A stretch of 64,000 nt of DNA from Nitrincola lacisaponensis (GCF_000691225.1 NZ_JMSZ01000016.1:310001-374000); one strand, 5' to 3'. Counted from the first letter of the stretch, positions 7,902 to 15,585 are shown. The notes: generated by a model not told the origin, from the sequence alone. Made by a program: numbers and translations.

Positions 7902-8648
7902 TCACAGCATCAATAAGCCGAAGCCCAGTACAAAAATAATCGGCATGACTGAAGCCAGTGCGATTAACCCAAATCCATCCAGCATCGGGCTGCGCCCTTT
8001 GATGGAGGCAGCCAGTCCAACACCCAGCGCAGTGACCAGAGGAACTGTGATGGTTGAGGTAGTGACCCCGCCTGAATCATAAGCGATGCCAACTATCTCA
8101 TCCGGCGCAACCAGTGTCAGCAGCATGACCAGTACATAGCCAGCAATAATCAGAAGGTGGAGAGGCCAGCCTTTCAGTATTCTTAAAACACCGAGTAATA
8201 CAGCGCTGCCTACTGATACCGCCACTACCAGGCGCAACTGCAGGGCAAAGGCATTTTGGGAGGCCTCAGTTGTATCAATCAATCCACCCCCGGCAACCAC
8301 TTCAGCGGCTTTACCTGCCACCGCAATCAGAGCGGGTTCTGCCACGGTGGTGCCAAACCCGAGGGCAAAGGCAAAGATCAGTAAACTGATGACAGATGAT
8401 CTGCGTGCGAACGCGTGAGCCAGGCTTTCGCCCATAGGGAACAGACCAATCTGAAGCCCCTTGATGAACAGCGTCAGCCCAGCCAGAACACAGAGTAAGC
8501 CGATTATCAGATCAATGAAATCAATGCCTTCTGGCAAGGGTTGCCGTATGACAATTAATTGAAAAAACGCCATCACCAGTATGACTGGAATCAGGTCTCG
8601 AAAGCTGTCACGTGCTTGCCTGACAAATACCGATAGCAGGTTGGTCAA
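7902..8648 (-). CDS. DUF1538 membrane protein, N-half type
   Basis: Membrane protein of 248 residues equivalent to the first half of the fused DUF1538 protein: [18 protein letters not shown] helix, [20 protein letters not shown], then [29 protein letters not shown] and [17 protein letters not shown] place the start at the TTG 8646-8648 because AGGAG stands 6 bases upstream. An earlier in-frame TTG at 8675, directly after the PII-like stop, has no visible ribosome site. An insertion around the segment [16 protein letters not shown] lengthens the first cytosolic loop relative to its paralogues. Confidence 0.85.
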   Translation of the reverse strand: MTNLLSVFVRQARDSFRDLIPVILVMAFFQLIVIRQPLPEGIDFIDLIIGLLCVLAGLTLFIKGLQIGLFPMGESLAHAFARRSSVISLLIFAFALGFGTTVAEPALIAVAGKAAEVVAGGGLIDTTEASQNAFALQLRLVVAVSVGSAVLLGVLRILKGWPLHLLIIAGYVLVMLLTLVAPDEIVGIAYDSGGVTTSTITVPLVTALGVGLAASIKGRSPMLDGFGLIALASVMPIIFVLGFGLLML

Positions 8649-8675
8649 AAGGAGCTCCTGTACTGCAACGACCAA

Positions 8676-9023
8676 TTAGTCGATAGGTAATTGTTTTTCC
8701 AGTGTTTCGATATGTTCCTTGAGTCCAAGGGCTTTATCCACATCAATCTGAATGGCGATGCCGGTGCTCAGCGATTCATCCAGCTGGCCAGCTTTTGCAA
8801 TGGCTTCCAGAATAGCATCAGCTCGACGTGACTCAGCTAAAATCAATACAACAGCCCTGGGGTTGAGAATCTCAAATCCCAGAATACCTATCACCTTGTG
8901 AAGTCCCTGGCCCTGGGCGTTATTGATCACGGTTGCCCCGGTTGCCCCCGCATCACGTGCAGCGTGCATCACCTGATCAGTTTTGTCTGCATCGACAAAT
9001 GCCATGATAAGTTTGAATTGCAT
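8676..9023 (-). CDS. PII-like regulatory protein (module 1, first gene)
   Basis: First gene of the minus-strand operon. A 115-residue PII-like protein (MQFKLIMAFVDADKTDQVMH; AGATGATVINNAQGQG; GILGFEILNPRAVVLILAES; LSTGIAIQIDVDKALGL). As in its paralogue at 6744-7100, the T-loop is cut to a few residues, so GlnD-type uridylylation is not expected. AGGAG precedes the ATG well. Having a PII-like gene on each side of the split DUF1538 pair is unusual. One copy per half is a possible stoichiometry, but that is only inference. Confidence 0.82.
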   Translation of the reverse strand: MQFKLIMAFVDADKTDQVMHAARDAGATGATVINNAQGQGLHKVIGILGFEILNPRAVVLILAESRRADAILEAIAKAGQLDESLSTGIAIQIDVDKALGLKEHIETLEKQLPID

Positions 9024-9047
9024 AGTGGGCTCCTGTGTAGGTCTTTG

Positions 9048-9076
9048 TATTTACTGTACAGGTTAGCAGAGAACAA
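9048..9076 (-). promoter_or_regulatory. Candidate sigma70 promoter of PII/DUF1538 operon
   Basis: On the minus strand, TTGTTC (complement of 9071-9076) and TAAATA (complement of 9048-9053) are separated by 17 bases. They lie about 25-50 bases upstream of the first PII-like ATG. The match to consensus is moderate. Confidence 0.35.
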
Positions 9077-9231
9077 CGCGTTAGGTATTGCGATAGCTCA
9101 ACTTCTGCCTTCCGGCTTTAGCTGATTTTTTTGGAACTCGGGGCTGGTATGCGGAGTCAACTGTGCTACTTTTAGTGGTGAGAAATAAAATTTCACAAAA
9201 AGATGGGCCGACACCAATCAGGAGTTCAGAT

Positions 9232-10401
9232 TTGACCGCACTCTGGGACCAGTATATTCAGCAAGCCATTTCGCTGCGACGTGATCTGCATAAACAACCC
9301 GAGCTGACCTGGCAGGAAGAAGCGACGGCGGCACGTATACGTCAGGAGTTGTCTGCGCTGGGTATTCCCTGGCAGGCCTGTGCCGAGTTCGGCACGCTGG
9401 GACGTCTGGCCGCAGATAAACCAGGCCCGCACATTGCGTTGCGTGGTGATATTGATGCATTACCGATTGTGGAAAAAAGCGGCATGCCCTGGAGTTCACA
9501 AAAGCAGGGCTGTATGCATGCCTGTGGTCACGATGGACATACCGCGACACTGATGATGGCTGCTTATTGGCTGAAGGCACATGAAGCGCAGTTGCCGGGT
9601 CCTGTTACCCTGCTGTTCCAGCCCGCAGAAGAGGGCGGGCATGGTGCATTGCGTATGATTGAAGAAGGTGCTCTGAAAGGTATCGATATGATTTATGGCT
9701 GGCATAACTGGCCTGCGATCCCTTTTGGTCAGGCGGTCTGCCCGGATGGACCGGTGATGGCTGGGAATGGCACTTTTCGTCTGACTGTAACTGGTCAGGG
9801 TGGTCATGCCAGTCAACCGGAAGTCTGCCATGATCCTGTATTGGCGGCCTCAGCAATTGTGTTGGCGTTACAGCAGATTGTCAGTCGGCGTTTGCCACCT
9901 CAGGACTCGACAGTGATCAGTGTGACTTCTATCGATGGTCGCAGCTCGCCTACCGTGACGCCGGATCAGGTGGTGATTGAAGGTGGATTTCGTATTGCCC
10001 AGCCTGAGAACCGTCAGCGTTTATCCGACTGGATTGAAGAAATCGCTGTGGCCACAGCCCGCAGCTATGCTACCCAGTGTCAGGTTGAGATGTTTCCCCG
10101 CTACGATGCAACTATCAATCATCCCGTGGCGGCTGCCAACTACCGGGAGCAGTTGCAAAGGGAATTGGGTGATCAGGTGCTGAGTCAGACAACTCCTCTG
10201 CCGATTATGGCGTCTGAAGACTTCAGTTATTACCTCAAAGAGATACCAGGGGCCTTTGCGCTAATCGGTAGTAATGATGGCCAGCTGCAGCACAGTCGGC
10301 CCTGCCACAATGCCCAGTATGATTTTAATGATGCCCTGATTTCACCGGTTGCCAGGGTCTTCGCCCGACTTGCAGGGGCTCCGCTACCGGAGCCATCCTG
10401 A
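9232..10401 (+). CDS. M20-family amidohydrolase (hippurate/IAA-amino-acid hydrolase type)
   Basis: Zinc-dependent cytosolic peptidase/amidohydrolase of the M20D group (about 389 residues), whose members hydrolyse N-acyl amino acids. Metal-site motifs are visible: CMHACGHDGHTA, QPAEEGGHGA with the catalytic Glu pair, GWHNWPAIPFG, and the C-terminal His in RPCHNAQYDF. The lid/dimerisation domain starts near GNGTFRLTVTGQGGHASQ. I choose the TTG at 9232-9234 because AGGAG lies 7 bases upstream and the length then fits the family; an in-frame GTG at 9163 lacks a ribosome site. Substrate unknown. The aminotransferase and dehydrogenase genes that follow after 150 bases hint at amino-acid derivative breakdown. 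Confidence 0.88.
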   Translation: MTALWDQYIQQAISLRRDLHKQPELTWQEEATAARIRQELSALGIPWQACAEFGTLGRLAADKPGPHIALRGDIDALPIVEKSGMPWSSQKQGCMHACGHDGHTATLMMAAYWLKAHEAQLPGPVTLLFQPAEEGGHGALRMIEEGALKGIDMIYGWHNWPAIPFGQAVCPDGPVMAGNGTFRLTVTGQGGHASQPEVCHDPVLAASAIVLALQQIVSRRLPPQDSTVISVTSIDGRSSPTVTPDQVVIEGGFRIAQPENRQRLSDWIEEIAVATARSYATQCQVEMFPRYDATINHPVAAANYREQLQRELGDQVLSQTTPLPIMASEDFSYYLKEIPGAFALIGSNDGQLQHSRPCHNAQYDFNDALISPVARVFARLAGAPLPEPS

Positions 10402-10554
10402 GCCAGTTTGCAGTAGCCGCAGTGCTATTGCGAGACGTCCGGGTCTCTGAGTTCGCAGAGGCTCAATCCAAACCCTGCCGGGACAGAATAACGATAGCAC
10501 GCCTGGCAGTTTCTATAACGGGTTCAACCCCAGTCATAATGAAGGAGGATTTCC

Positions 10555-11829
10555 ATGCAGGTATTCGAGAAATGGGAATCAGAAATCCGCGGTTACTGCC
10601 GTATCTATCCAACCGTGTTCAAATCCGCTTCAAACGCCCGGCAGGTCGATGAAGCAGGCAAGTCCTATATCGATTTTTTTGCCGGAGCCGGGGTGCTGAA
10701 CTTCGGACACAATAATCCATTGATGAAAGAGGCACTGATCGAGTTCATTCAGGCTGATGGCGTTGCGCACAGCCTGGATACCAGTACCACCGTGAAGCGG
10801 GACTTTATCCAGGCATTTGCCGACACGATTCTGGTGCCGCGTGGTATGAATCACAAAATGCAGTTTATGGGACCCACCGGTACCAATGCTGTCGAGGCGG
10901 CACTTAAGCTGGCTCGTCGAGTGACCGGGCGCAAAACTGTGGTGGCCTGTACCCATGGCTTTCATGGTATGACACTGGGGTCTCTGGCACTGACAGCTAA
11001 CAGTTATTTCCGCAATGCCGCGGGTGTTCCGCTGGAGCATGTCGTACGCATGCCATTTGGCTGTCAGACGCCTTGCCGGGGCTGTGAAATGGGCTGTGGA
11101 ACGGCTTCGGTTGATCGTTTGCGTGCCCAGTTCGAGGATAGCTCCAGTGGTCTGGAAGCACCCGCTGCGTTTGTTGTGGAGCCGATTCAGGCTGAAGGTG
11201 GTGTGCATGTGGCCAGTCAGGAGTGGTTGCTGGCTGTGCAGCAGCTGGCGAAGGATCTCGGGGCGTTGTTTGTGCTGGATGATATTCAGGCAGGCTGTGG
11301 CCGTACCGGATCTTACTTCAGTTTCGACGGCATGGGGCTGGATCCGGATATTATCACGCTGGCCAAGGGGATAGGTGGTTTTGGGACCCCGCTGGCAATG
11401 AACCTGGTGAAGCCTGAGCATGACCGCCACTGGTCGCCGGGTGAGCATACCGGCACCTTCCGCGGACAGGGGTTTTCCTTCGTCGCAGGCAAGGTGGCGA
11501 TGTCCTATTTTCAGAATGACACATTGATGTCTGAGGTAAAGCGCAAGGGCGAGCAGATGGCTTCCGCCCTGAATGCCATTGCAGCCAGCAGTCAGGGTGC
11601 CTGGCAGGTACGCGGCAAAGGCTTGATGCAGGCGCTGGATGTAGGTGATAGCGCCTTGTCAAAAGCAATTGTGAGTGAATGTTTCCAGCGCGGCTTGCTG
11701 CTGGGTGGTTGTGGTACGGGCGGTATGGTTATCAAAATGATTCCACCTCTCACGATACCGGATGCAGATCTGACTGAAGGCTTGCAGATTTTTGCGCAAG
11801 CCATCAAAGCGGCACAGGAGGCGGTATGA
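10555..11829 (+). CDS. EctB-like class III aminotransferase (diaminobutyrate transaminase family)
   Basis: PLP-dependent fold-type I aminotransferase of 424 residues. The N-terminus (FEKWESEIRGYCRIYP), FFAGAGVLNFGHNNP and FMGPTGTNAVEAALKLARR resemble EctB/DoeD, which interconvert 2,4-diaminobutyrate and aspartate semialdehyde. The PLP lysine is Lys271 in TLAKGIGGFG. A strong AAGGAGGA site precedes the ATG. No ectA or ectC is nearby. Its stop overlaps the next gene, an aldehyde dehydrogenase, so a catabolic transaminase role (diaminobutyrate or another omega-amino acid to semialdehyde) is more likely than ectoine synthesis. Residues 170-181 carry a four-cysteine cluster not typical of EctB. 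Confidence 0.82.
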   Translation: MQVFEKWESEIRGYCRIYPTVFKSASNARQVDEAGKSYIDFFAGAGVLNFGHNNPLMKEALIEFIQADGVAHSLDTSTTVKRDFIQAFADTILVPRGMNHKMQFMGPTGTNAVEAALKLARRVTGRKTVVACTHGFHGMTLGSLALTANSYFRNAAGVPLEHVVRMPFGCQTPCRGCEMGCGTASVDRLRAQFEDSSSGLEAPAAFVVEPIQAEGGVHVASQEWLLAVQQLAKDLGALFVLDDIQAGCGRTGSYFSFDGMGLDPDIITLAKGIGGFGTPLAMNLVKPEHDRHWSPGEHTGTFRGQGFSFVAGKVAMSYFQNDTLMSEVKRKGEQMASALNAIAASSQGAWQVRGKGLMQALDVGDSALSKAIVSECFQRGLLLGGCGTGGMVIKMIPPLTIPDADLTEGLQIFAQAIKAAQEAV

Positions 11830-13196
11830 CAGAGACTCTGGTTGCTGTGATTAATCCTGCGACAGGTGAAAAGCTGCAGGACTCTCCTGTACTCGATGCG
11901 GCTGCGCTGGAAGCCGCCTTGCAACAGGCACGATCTGCCTATCAGGACTGGAAGCAGACCAGTTTTGCAGAGCGGGCCGCTCTGCTGAAGGCTGTGGCCG
12001 CCAAAATGCGTGAAGAGGTTGATAGTCTCGCACCGCTGATGACGCTGGAGATGGGTAAGCCAATCAAGGAAGCCCGGGGAGAGGTGCTGAAGGCTGCCTG
12101 GTGTGCCGAGCACTACGCAGAGCAGGCCGAGCAATATCTGCAGCCGCTGACGCTGGCGTCTGATGCGTCTCACAGTTATGTGCAGTATTTGCCACTGGGC
12201 AGTGTGCTGGGGATTCTGCCCTGGAATGCACCCTTCTGGTTGGCATTTCGTTTCTGTGCGCCGGCTTTAATGGCAGGTAACACCTGTTTGATGAAACATG
12301 ATCTGCATGTACCCCGCAGTGCCCAGGCGATTGCAGATCTGTTTGTTCAGGTCGGTGCACCTGCCGGGTTGATGCAAAATGTGCCCATGGGCAATGCGGC
12401 GGTGGAAGCGGTCATTCGTGATCCGCGGGTGCAGGCTGTATCGTTGACCGGCTCGGATCGTGCAGGCAGTGCCGTGGCCGCGATTGCCGGGGCTGAGATC
12501 AAGCCGGTGGTGTTGGAGCTGGGCGGATCGGATCCCTGCATCGTCCTTGCCGATGCGGATCTGGATAAAGCTGCAGATACCATTACGCTGTCACGTATCA
12601 TCAATGCCGGGCAGTCCTGTATCGCCGCCAAGCGCATCATCATAGAAGATCCGGTCTATGACACGCTGGTGGAAAAGCTGCAGACCCGTCTTGCCGCCTT
12701 GAAACTGGGTGATCCAGCACTGGAAACCACGGATGTGGGGCCTATGGCGCGTGATGATCTGCGCCAGAACCTGCACCGTCAGGTGATGGAAACACGCCAG
12801 GCAGGCGCACGCTGCCTGTTGGGCGGCGAGTTGCCGGATGGGCCAGGTTTTTTCTATCCCGTGACGCTGTTGGCAGATGTAACGGCGGATATGACGGCAG
12901 CGGTGGAAGAAACCTTTGGTCCGGTCGCCGTGGTGATGCGCGCGCGTGATGCTGAACATGCCGTGGCGCTGGCGAATGACAGTCGTTACGGCCTGGCGGC
13001 CGGGCTCTGGACTGAACGCAGCCGGGGTGAACAGCTGGCCCGGCGTCTGGAAGTCGGTCAGGTGGCGGTCAACGGTATTGTTAAAACCGATCCGCGTTTG
13101 CCCAGTGGCGGGATTAAATGTTCCGGTCTGGGGCGTGAACTGGGGCCCCAGGGGATTCATGAGTTTGTGAATGCCCAGCAGGTCTGGCTGGGATAA
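11826..13196 (+). CDS. NAD(P)-dependent aldehyde (succinate/aspartate-semialdehyde type) dehydrogenase
   Basis: A 456-residue aldehyde dehydrogenase of the succinate-semialdehyde (Sad/GabD1) group. Visible are GILPWNAPFWLAFRF, the general-base Glu231 in VVLELGGSDP, the catalytic Cys265 in NAGQSCIAAKR, and the C-terminal EETFGPVAVVMRARD. It begins with an ATGA overlap on the aminotransferase stop, so the two are translated together. Together they would convert an amino compound to a semialdehyde and then to an acid. Aspartate semialdehyde to aspartate, as for DoeC, is one option; succinate semialdehyde is another. The sequence does not settle the substrate. Confidence 0.88.
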   Translation: MTETLVAVINPATGEKLQDSPVLDAAALEAALQQARSAYQDWKQTSFAERAALLKAVAAKMREEVDSLAPLMTLEMGKPIKEARGEVLKAAWCAEHYAEQAEQYLQPLTLASDASHSYVQYLPLGSVLGILPWNAPFWLAFRFCAPALMAGNTCLMKHDLHVPRSAQAIADLFVQVGAPAGLMQNVPMGNAAVEAVIRDPRVQAVSLTGSDRAGSAVAAIAGAEIKPVVLELGGSDPCIVLADADLDKAADTITLSRIINAGQSCIAAKRIIIEDPVYDTLVEKLQTRLAALKLGDPALETTDVGPMARDDLRQNLHRQVMETRQAGARCLLGGELPDGPGFFYPVTLLADVTADMTAAVEETFGPVAVVMRARDAEHAVALANDSRYGLAAGLWTERSRGEQLARRLEVGQVAVNGIVKTDPRLPSGGIKCSGLGRELGPQGIHEFVNAQQVWLG

Positions 13197-13209
13197 ACCA
13201 GCGGGCTGC

Positions 13210-13251
13210 CATGGCTGTGACTGCGTTTGAACGCGTCATGTCACAGCCATG
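13210..13251. other. Large nested inverted repeat after aldehyde dehydrogenase
   Basis: A perfect 12-bp stem, CATGGCTGTGAC (13210-13221) with GTCACAGCCATG (13240-13251), encloses an inner GCGTT-TG-AACGC hairpin (13223-13234). No T-run follows, so it is a 3' hairpin or protein-binding palindrome rather than a standard intrinsic terminator. Confidence 0.5.
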
Positions 13252-13341
13252 CATATGCATCTAAGGTCGAATCCTGCCTCATGGTATCTGGCGTCGCCCT
13301 TGTGTTATATTGAGGTCGTTTTTATGTTGGATACGAATTGA

Positions 13342-13518
13342 TCGGGAGAGATCGCAGGCCAAGGCCCGCGGCGCCGAAGGAGCAACCGCCCCGGAAACTC
13401 TCAGGCAAAAGGACCGGTCCATTCTTCTGAACTCCGAAGAGTTGTCGTTTGAGCGGCACACCGAAGGAGCAAGCACTCTCAGCAGTGTGAATCTCTCAGG
13501 TACAGCGACGGAGGGGGT
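13342..13518 (+). promoter_or_regulatory. Tandem glycine riboswitch (two aptamers)
   Basis: Two consecutive glycine aptamers precede dadA. Aptamer 1 (about 13342-13420) has CGGGAGAG, GCGCCGAAGGAGCAA and CTCTCAGGCAAAAGGACCG. Aptamer 2 (about 13430-13518) has CACCGAAGGAGCAAGC, AATCTCTCAGGTACAG and CGACGGAGGGG. These are the conserved gcvT-type core strings. The dadA ATG lies about 55 bases downstream of the second aptamer. Tandem arrangements usually switch genes on in response to glycine. The expression platform is not obvious by eye; the 13519-13572 stretch may fold over the GGAG ribosome site. A short ORF (13310-13525) lying over it is not a gene. Confidence 0.92.
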
Positions 13519-13572
13519 GGCGTGAATCCCGTATGGATGGCGTCTAACCTAACCTTGATTCGGAGTTGTACG

Positions 13573-14823
13573 ATGCAATCTATTGCAGTCATCGGCGGCG
13601 GTATTACCGGCGTCACCTCAGCCTATGCCCTGGCGAAACGCGGCTATCAGGTCACCCTGTTTGAAAAGCAACGCTATGCAGCCATGGAAACCTCGTTTGC
13701 CAATGGTGGTCAGTTGTCAGCCTCCAATGCGGAAGTCTGGACCTGCTGGTCAACCGTGATGAAGGGGCTGAAATGGATGCTGAAAAAAGATGCTCCGCTA
13801 CTCGTCAATCCCAAGCCATCCTGGCACAAGTTCAGCTGGTTTGCCGAGTTTATGGCAGCGATTCCGCAATATGAAGCGAATACTACCGAGACAGCGCGTA
13901 TGGCAATCGCTGCACGTGAGCTGTTGTTCAGCTGGGCAGAAGCGGAAAATATCGATTTTGATCTGAAGCAGAAAGGCATTCTGCATATTTACCGCGACAA
14001 GGCCGGCTTTGAACATGCCCAGCGGGTCTCCCGGTTACTGGCGAAAGGTGGGCTGGTTCGTGAAACCCTCGCTCCCAGTGATATACAGCGTATTGAGCCA
14101 ACGCTGAAAGGGCAGTATTACGGCGGCTTTTTAACGCCCAGTGATTCTACCGGTGATATTCACAAGTATACCCAGGGACTGGCCGCAGCCTGTGAGCGCC
14201 TGGGTGTACGTTGTCTGTATGAGCAGGATGTTGCAGATGTCAGCGCCGACGCACGAGGCGCTACGGTGGTGGTGCGTCAGGGGGATGAAACCCTTGCTCA
14301 TCGCTTTGATGCGGTGGTGGTATCGGCGGGTGTAGCCAGTCGCAAGCTGGCTGCTTCATTGGGTGACCGTGTCAATATTTATCCAGTCAAAGGCTACTCG
14401 ATTACCGTCAATCTGACCGATGCCCAGAGTCAGGCAGCCGCACCTCAGGTGAGTTTGCTGGACGATGAAACCAAGCTGGTGACCAGTCGTCTGGGTCAGG
14501 ATCGCTTCCGGGTGGCGGGTACGGCTGAATTTAATGGTTACAACAAGGATATACGGGCAGACCGCATCAAGCCTTTGATTGACTGGGTGAACCAGTGCTT
14601 CCCTGAGGTGAGTACGCGCAGTGTTGTTCCCTGGGCAGGTTTGCGTCCGATGATGCCAAACATGATGCCGCGGGTTGGGCGTGGTCGTCTGCCGACTGTT
14701 TTTTATAACACAGGCCATGGCCATCTGGGTTGGACCCTGAGCGCTGTGACTGCCGATATGCTGGCCAGCGTAATTGACAGCGCTGCTACATCCGATCGAT
14801 TTGTACCGGCTTCTGCCTCTTAA
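13573..14823 (+). CDS. dadA: FAD-dependent D-amino-acid dehydrogenase (DadA family), glycine-riboswitch controlled
   Basis: FAD/DAO-fold amino-acid dehydrogenase of 416 residues. It begins MQSIAVIGGGITGVTSAYAL (GxGxxG dinucleotide fold). Also visible are FANGGQLSASNAEVW and C-terminal TGHGHLGWTLS, both DadA hallmarks. DadA enzymes oxidise D-alanine and other D-amino acids to 2-oxoacids and pass electrons to the quinone pool. The glycine riboswitch immediately upstream argues that glycine, or an amino acid whose breakdown accompanies glycine, is the physiological substrate; that is inference. The ATG at 13573 has GGAG 7 bases upstream. An in-frame upstream start would run into the riboswitch. 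Confidence 0.92.
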   Translation: MQSIAVIGGGITGVTSAYALAKRGYQVTLFEKQRYAAMETSFANGGQLSASNAEVWTCWSTVMKGLKWMLKKDAPLLVNPKPSWHKFSWFAEFMAAIPQYEANTTETARMAIAARELLFSWAEAENIDFDLKQKGILHIYRDKAGFEHAQRVSRLLAKGGLVRETLAPSDIQRIEPTLKGQYYGGFLTPSDSTGDIHKYTQGLAAACERLGVRCLYEQDVADVSADARGATVVVRQGDETLAHRFDAVVVSAGVASRKLAASLGDRVNIYPVKGYSITVNLTDAQSQAAAPQVSLLDDETKLVTSRLGQDRFRVAGTAEFNGYNKDIRADRIKPLIDWVNQCFPEVSTRSVVPWAGLRPMMPNMMPRVGRGRLPTVFYNTGHGHLGWTLSAVTADMLASVIDSAATSDRFVPASAS

Positions 14824-15314
14824 CCGGGTGTTTCCAGCAAGGTCGACTTCAGCTTGCTTTGCATGGCTGAGTCGGCCGGCTCGCTGCTCTGAATGCTCCA
14901 GCCTTCCGCGTAACGATGAATCCAGACCTGATTGTCGCGCAGCTCAATACTGGTGACCGGTTTGAGATCGCGTCGGTCTTCTGCAGTATAGATATTCAAC
15001 AGTTCATAATCCATTACCCAGACCTGATTGTCTGCCTCAACTGTGACCACAGTATGTGGCTCTATTTCAAAGCCACTGGGTGTGACATGCTGAGCATGGG
15101 TAATCATCATGCGCGCATCCGGGAACTGCTGACGTACCAGATGATATTTTGCCAGGGCAGAGTGACTGTAACGCTGTCCGGTTTGCTGGCTGCGCTGGTA
15201 GTCCAGATTCACTTGCTGGTTGATCATACGCAGTTGACGCAGGTCGACCGCTTCAGCCTGAGGACTATTTGAAACCAGTAACAACAGGGCAAATCCGAAT
15301 ACCGCTGTTCGCAT
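14820..15314 (-). CDS. Secreted hypothetical protein
   Basis: I do not recognise this family. The protein has 164 residues and a clear signal peptide (MRTAVFGFALLLLVSNS, likely cleaved after QAEA), so it is periplasmic or secreted. The mature part is mixed alpha/beta with no cysteines and no known motif. The segment with HTVVTVEADNQVWVMDYELL suggests a small beta-sheet domain. The ATG at 15314 is supported by AAGGA 7 bases upstream; an in-frame ATG 21 bases earlier is less likely. Its stop overlaps the dadA stop by three bases in convergent orientation. Confidence 0.7.
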   Translation of the reverse strand: MRTAVFGFALLLLVSNSPQAEAVDLRQLRMINQQVNLDYQRSQQTGQRYSHSALAKYHLVRQQFPDARMMITHAQHVTPSGFEIEPHTVVTVEADNQVWVMDYELLNIYTAEDRRDLKPVTSIELRDNQVWIHRYAEGWSIQSSEPADSAMQSKLKSTLLETPG

Positions 15315-15426
15315 TGCAGAATCCTTACTGAGCAAGCGTGAGTGTGAAGCGTTGGATTTTGAGTGGGTTTGAGACTAGTCACAAGGACTTTTTAACAGGA
15401 TATTGATTTTTATCAATCTTCATGGA

Positions 15427-15512
15427 TGGTAGCGGTGGGCGGACTCGAACCGCCACGCTTATTCAGCAACGGATTTTGAATCCGTCGTGTCTACCAATTT
15501 CACCACACCGCC
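15427..15512 (-). tRNA. tRNA-Leu (CAA)
   Basis: An 86-base class II tRNA with encoded CCA. Anticodon arm ACGGA-TTCAAAA-TCCGT gives anticodon CAA. The acceptor stem is GGCGGTG with CACCGCT, there is a long variable arm, and the T-arm is GGCGG-TTCGAGT-CCGCC. It sits next to queA, as in Pseudomonas. Confidence 0.97.
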
Positions 15513-15557
15513 ATTGTTGCTGTGTTTGAGGTATTCTCCTCAGGCAACAGAGCGCAC

Positions 15558-15585
15558 ATTATAAGCACTTTATTGCAGCGGTCAA
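15558..15585 (-). promoter_or_regulatory. Sigma70 promoter of tRNA-Leu
   Basis: On the minus strand TTGACC (complement of 15580-15585) and a perfect TATAAT (complement of 15558-15563) are 16 bases apart, ending about 45 bases before the tRNA 5' end. A GC-rich stretch follows the -10, as is common for stable RNA promoters. Confidence 0.75.

Noticed and set aside
4040-9023. Possible genomic island or phage defence cluster
   Set aside because: No integrase, tRNA junction, direct repeats or effector domains; base use looks like the neighbours.
10431-10460. Short hairpins before the EctB-like gene (GAGAC/GTCTC, CTCTG/CAGAG)
   Set aside because: Considered as a guanidine or other riboswitch, but no conserved core strings match a class I know.
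10630-11448. 272-residue minus-strand ORF
   Set aside because: Antisense shadow of the EctB-like gene; Cys/His/Arg-rich composition typical of reverse-frame readings.
13310-13525. 71-residue plus-strand ORF
   Set aside because: It lies wholly over the glycine riboswitch and has no protein-like composition or ribosome site.
15402-15417. Small hairpin ATTGAT/ATCAAT downstream of tRNA-Leu
   Set aside because: Only 6 bp with no T-run in the tRNA direction; too weak to call a terminator.
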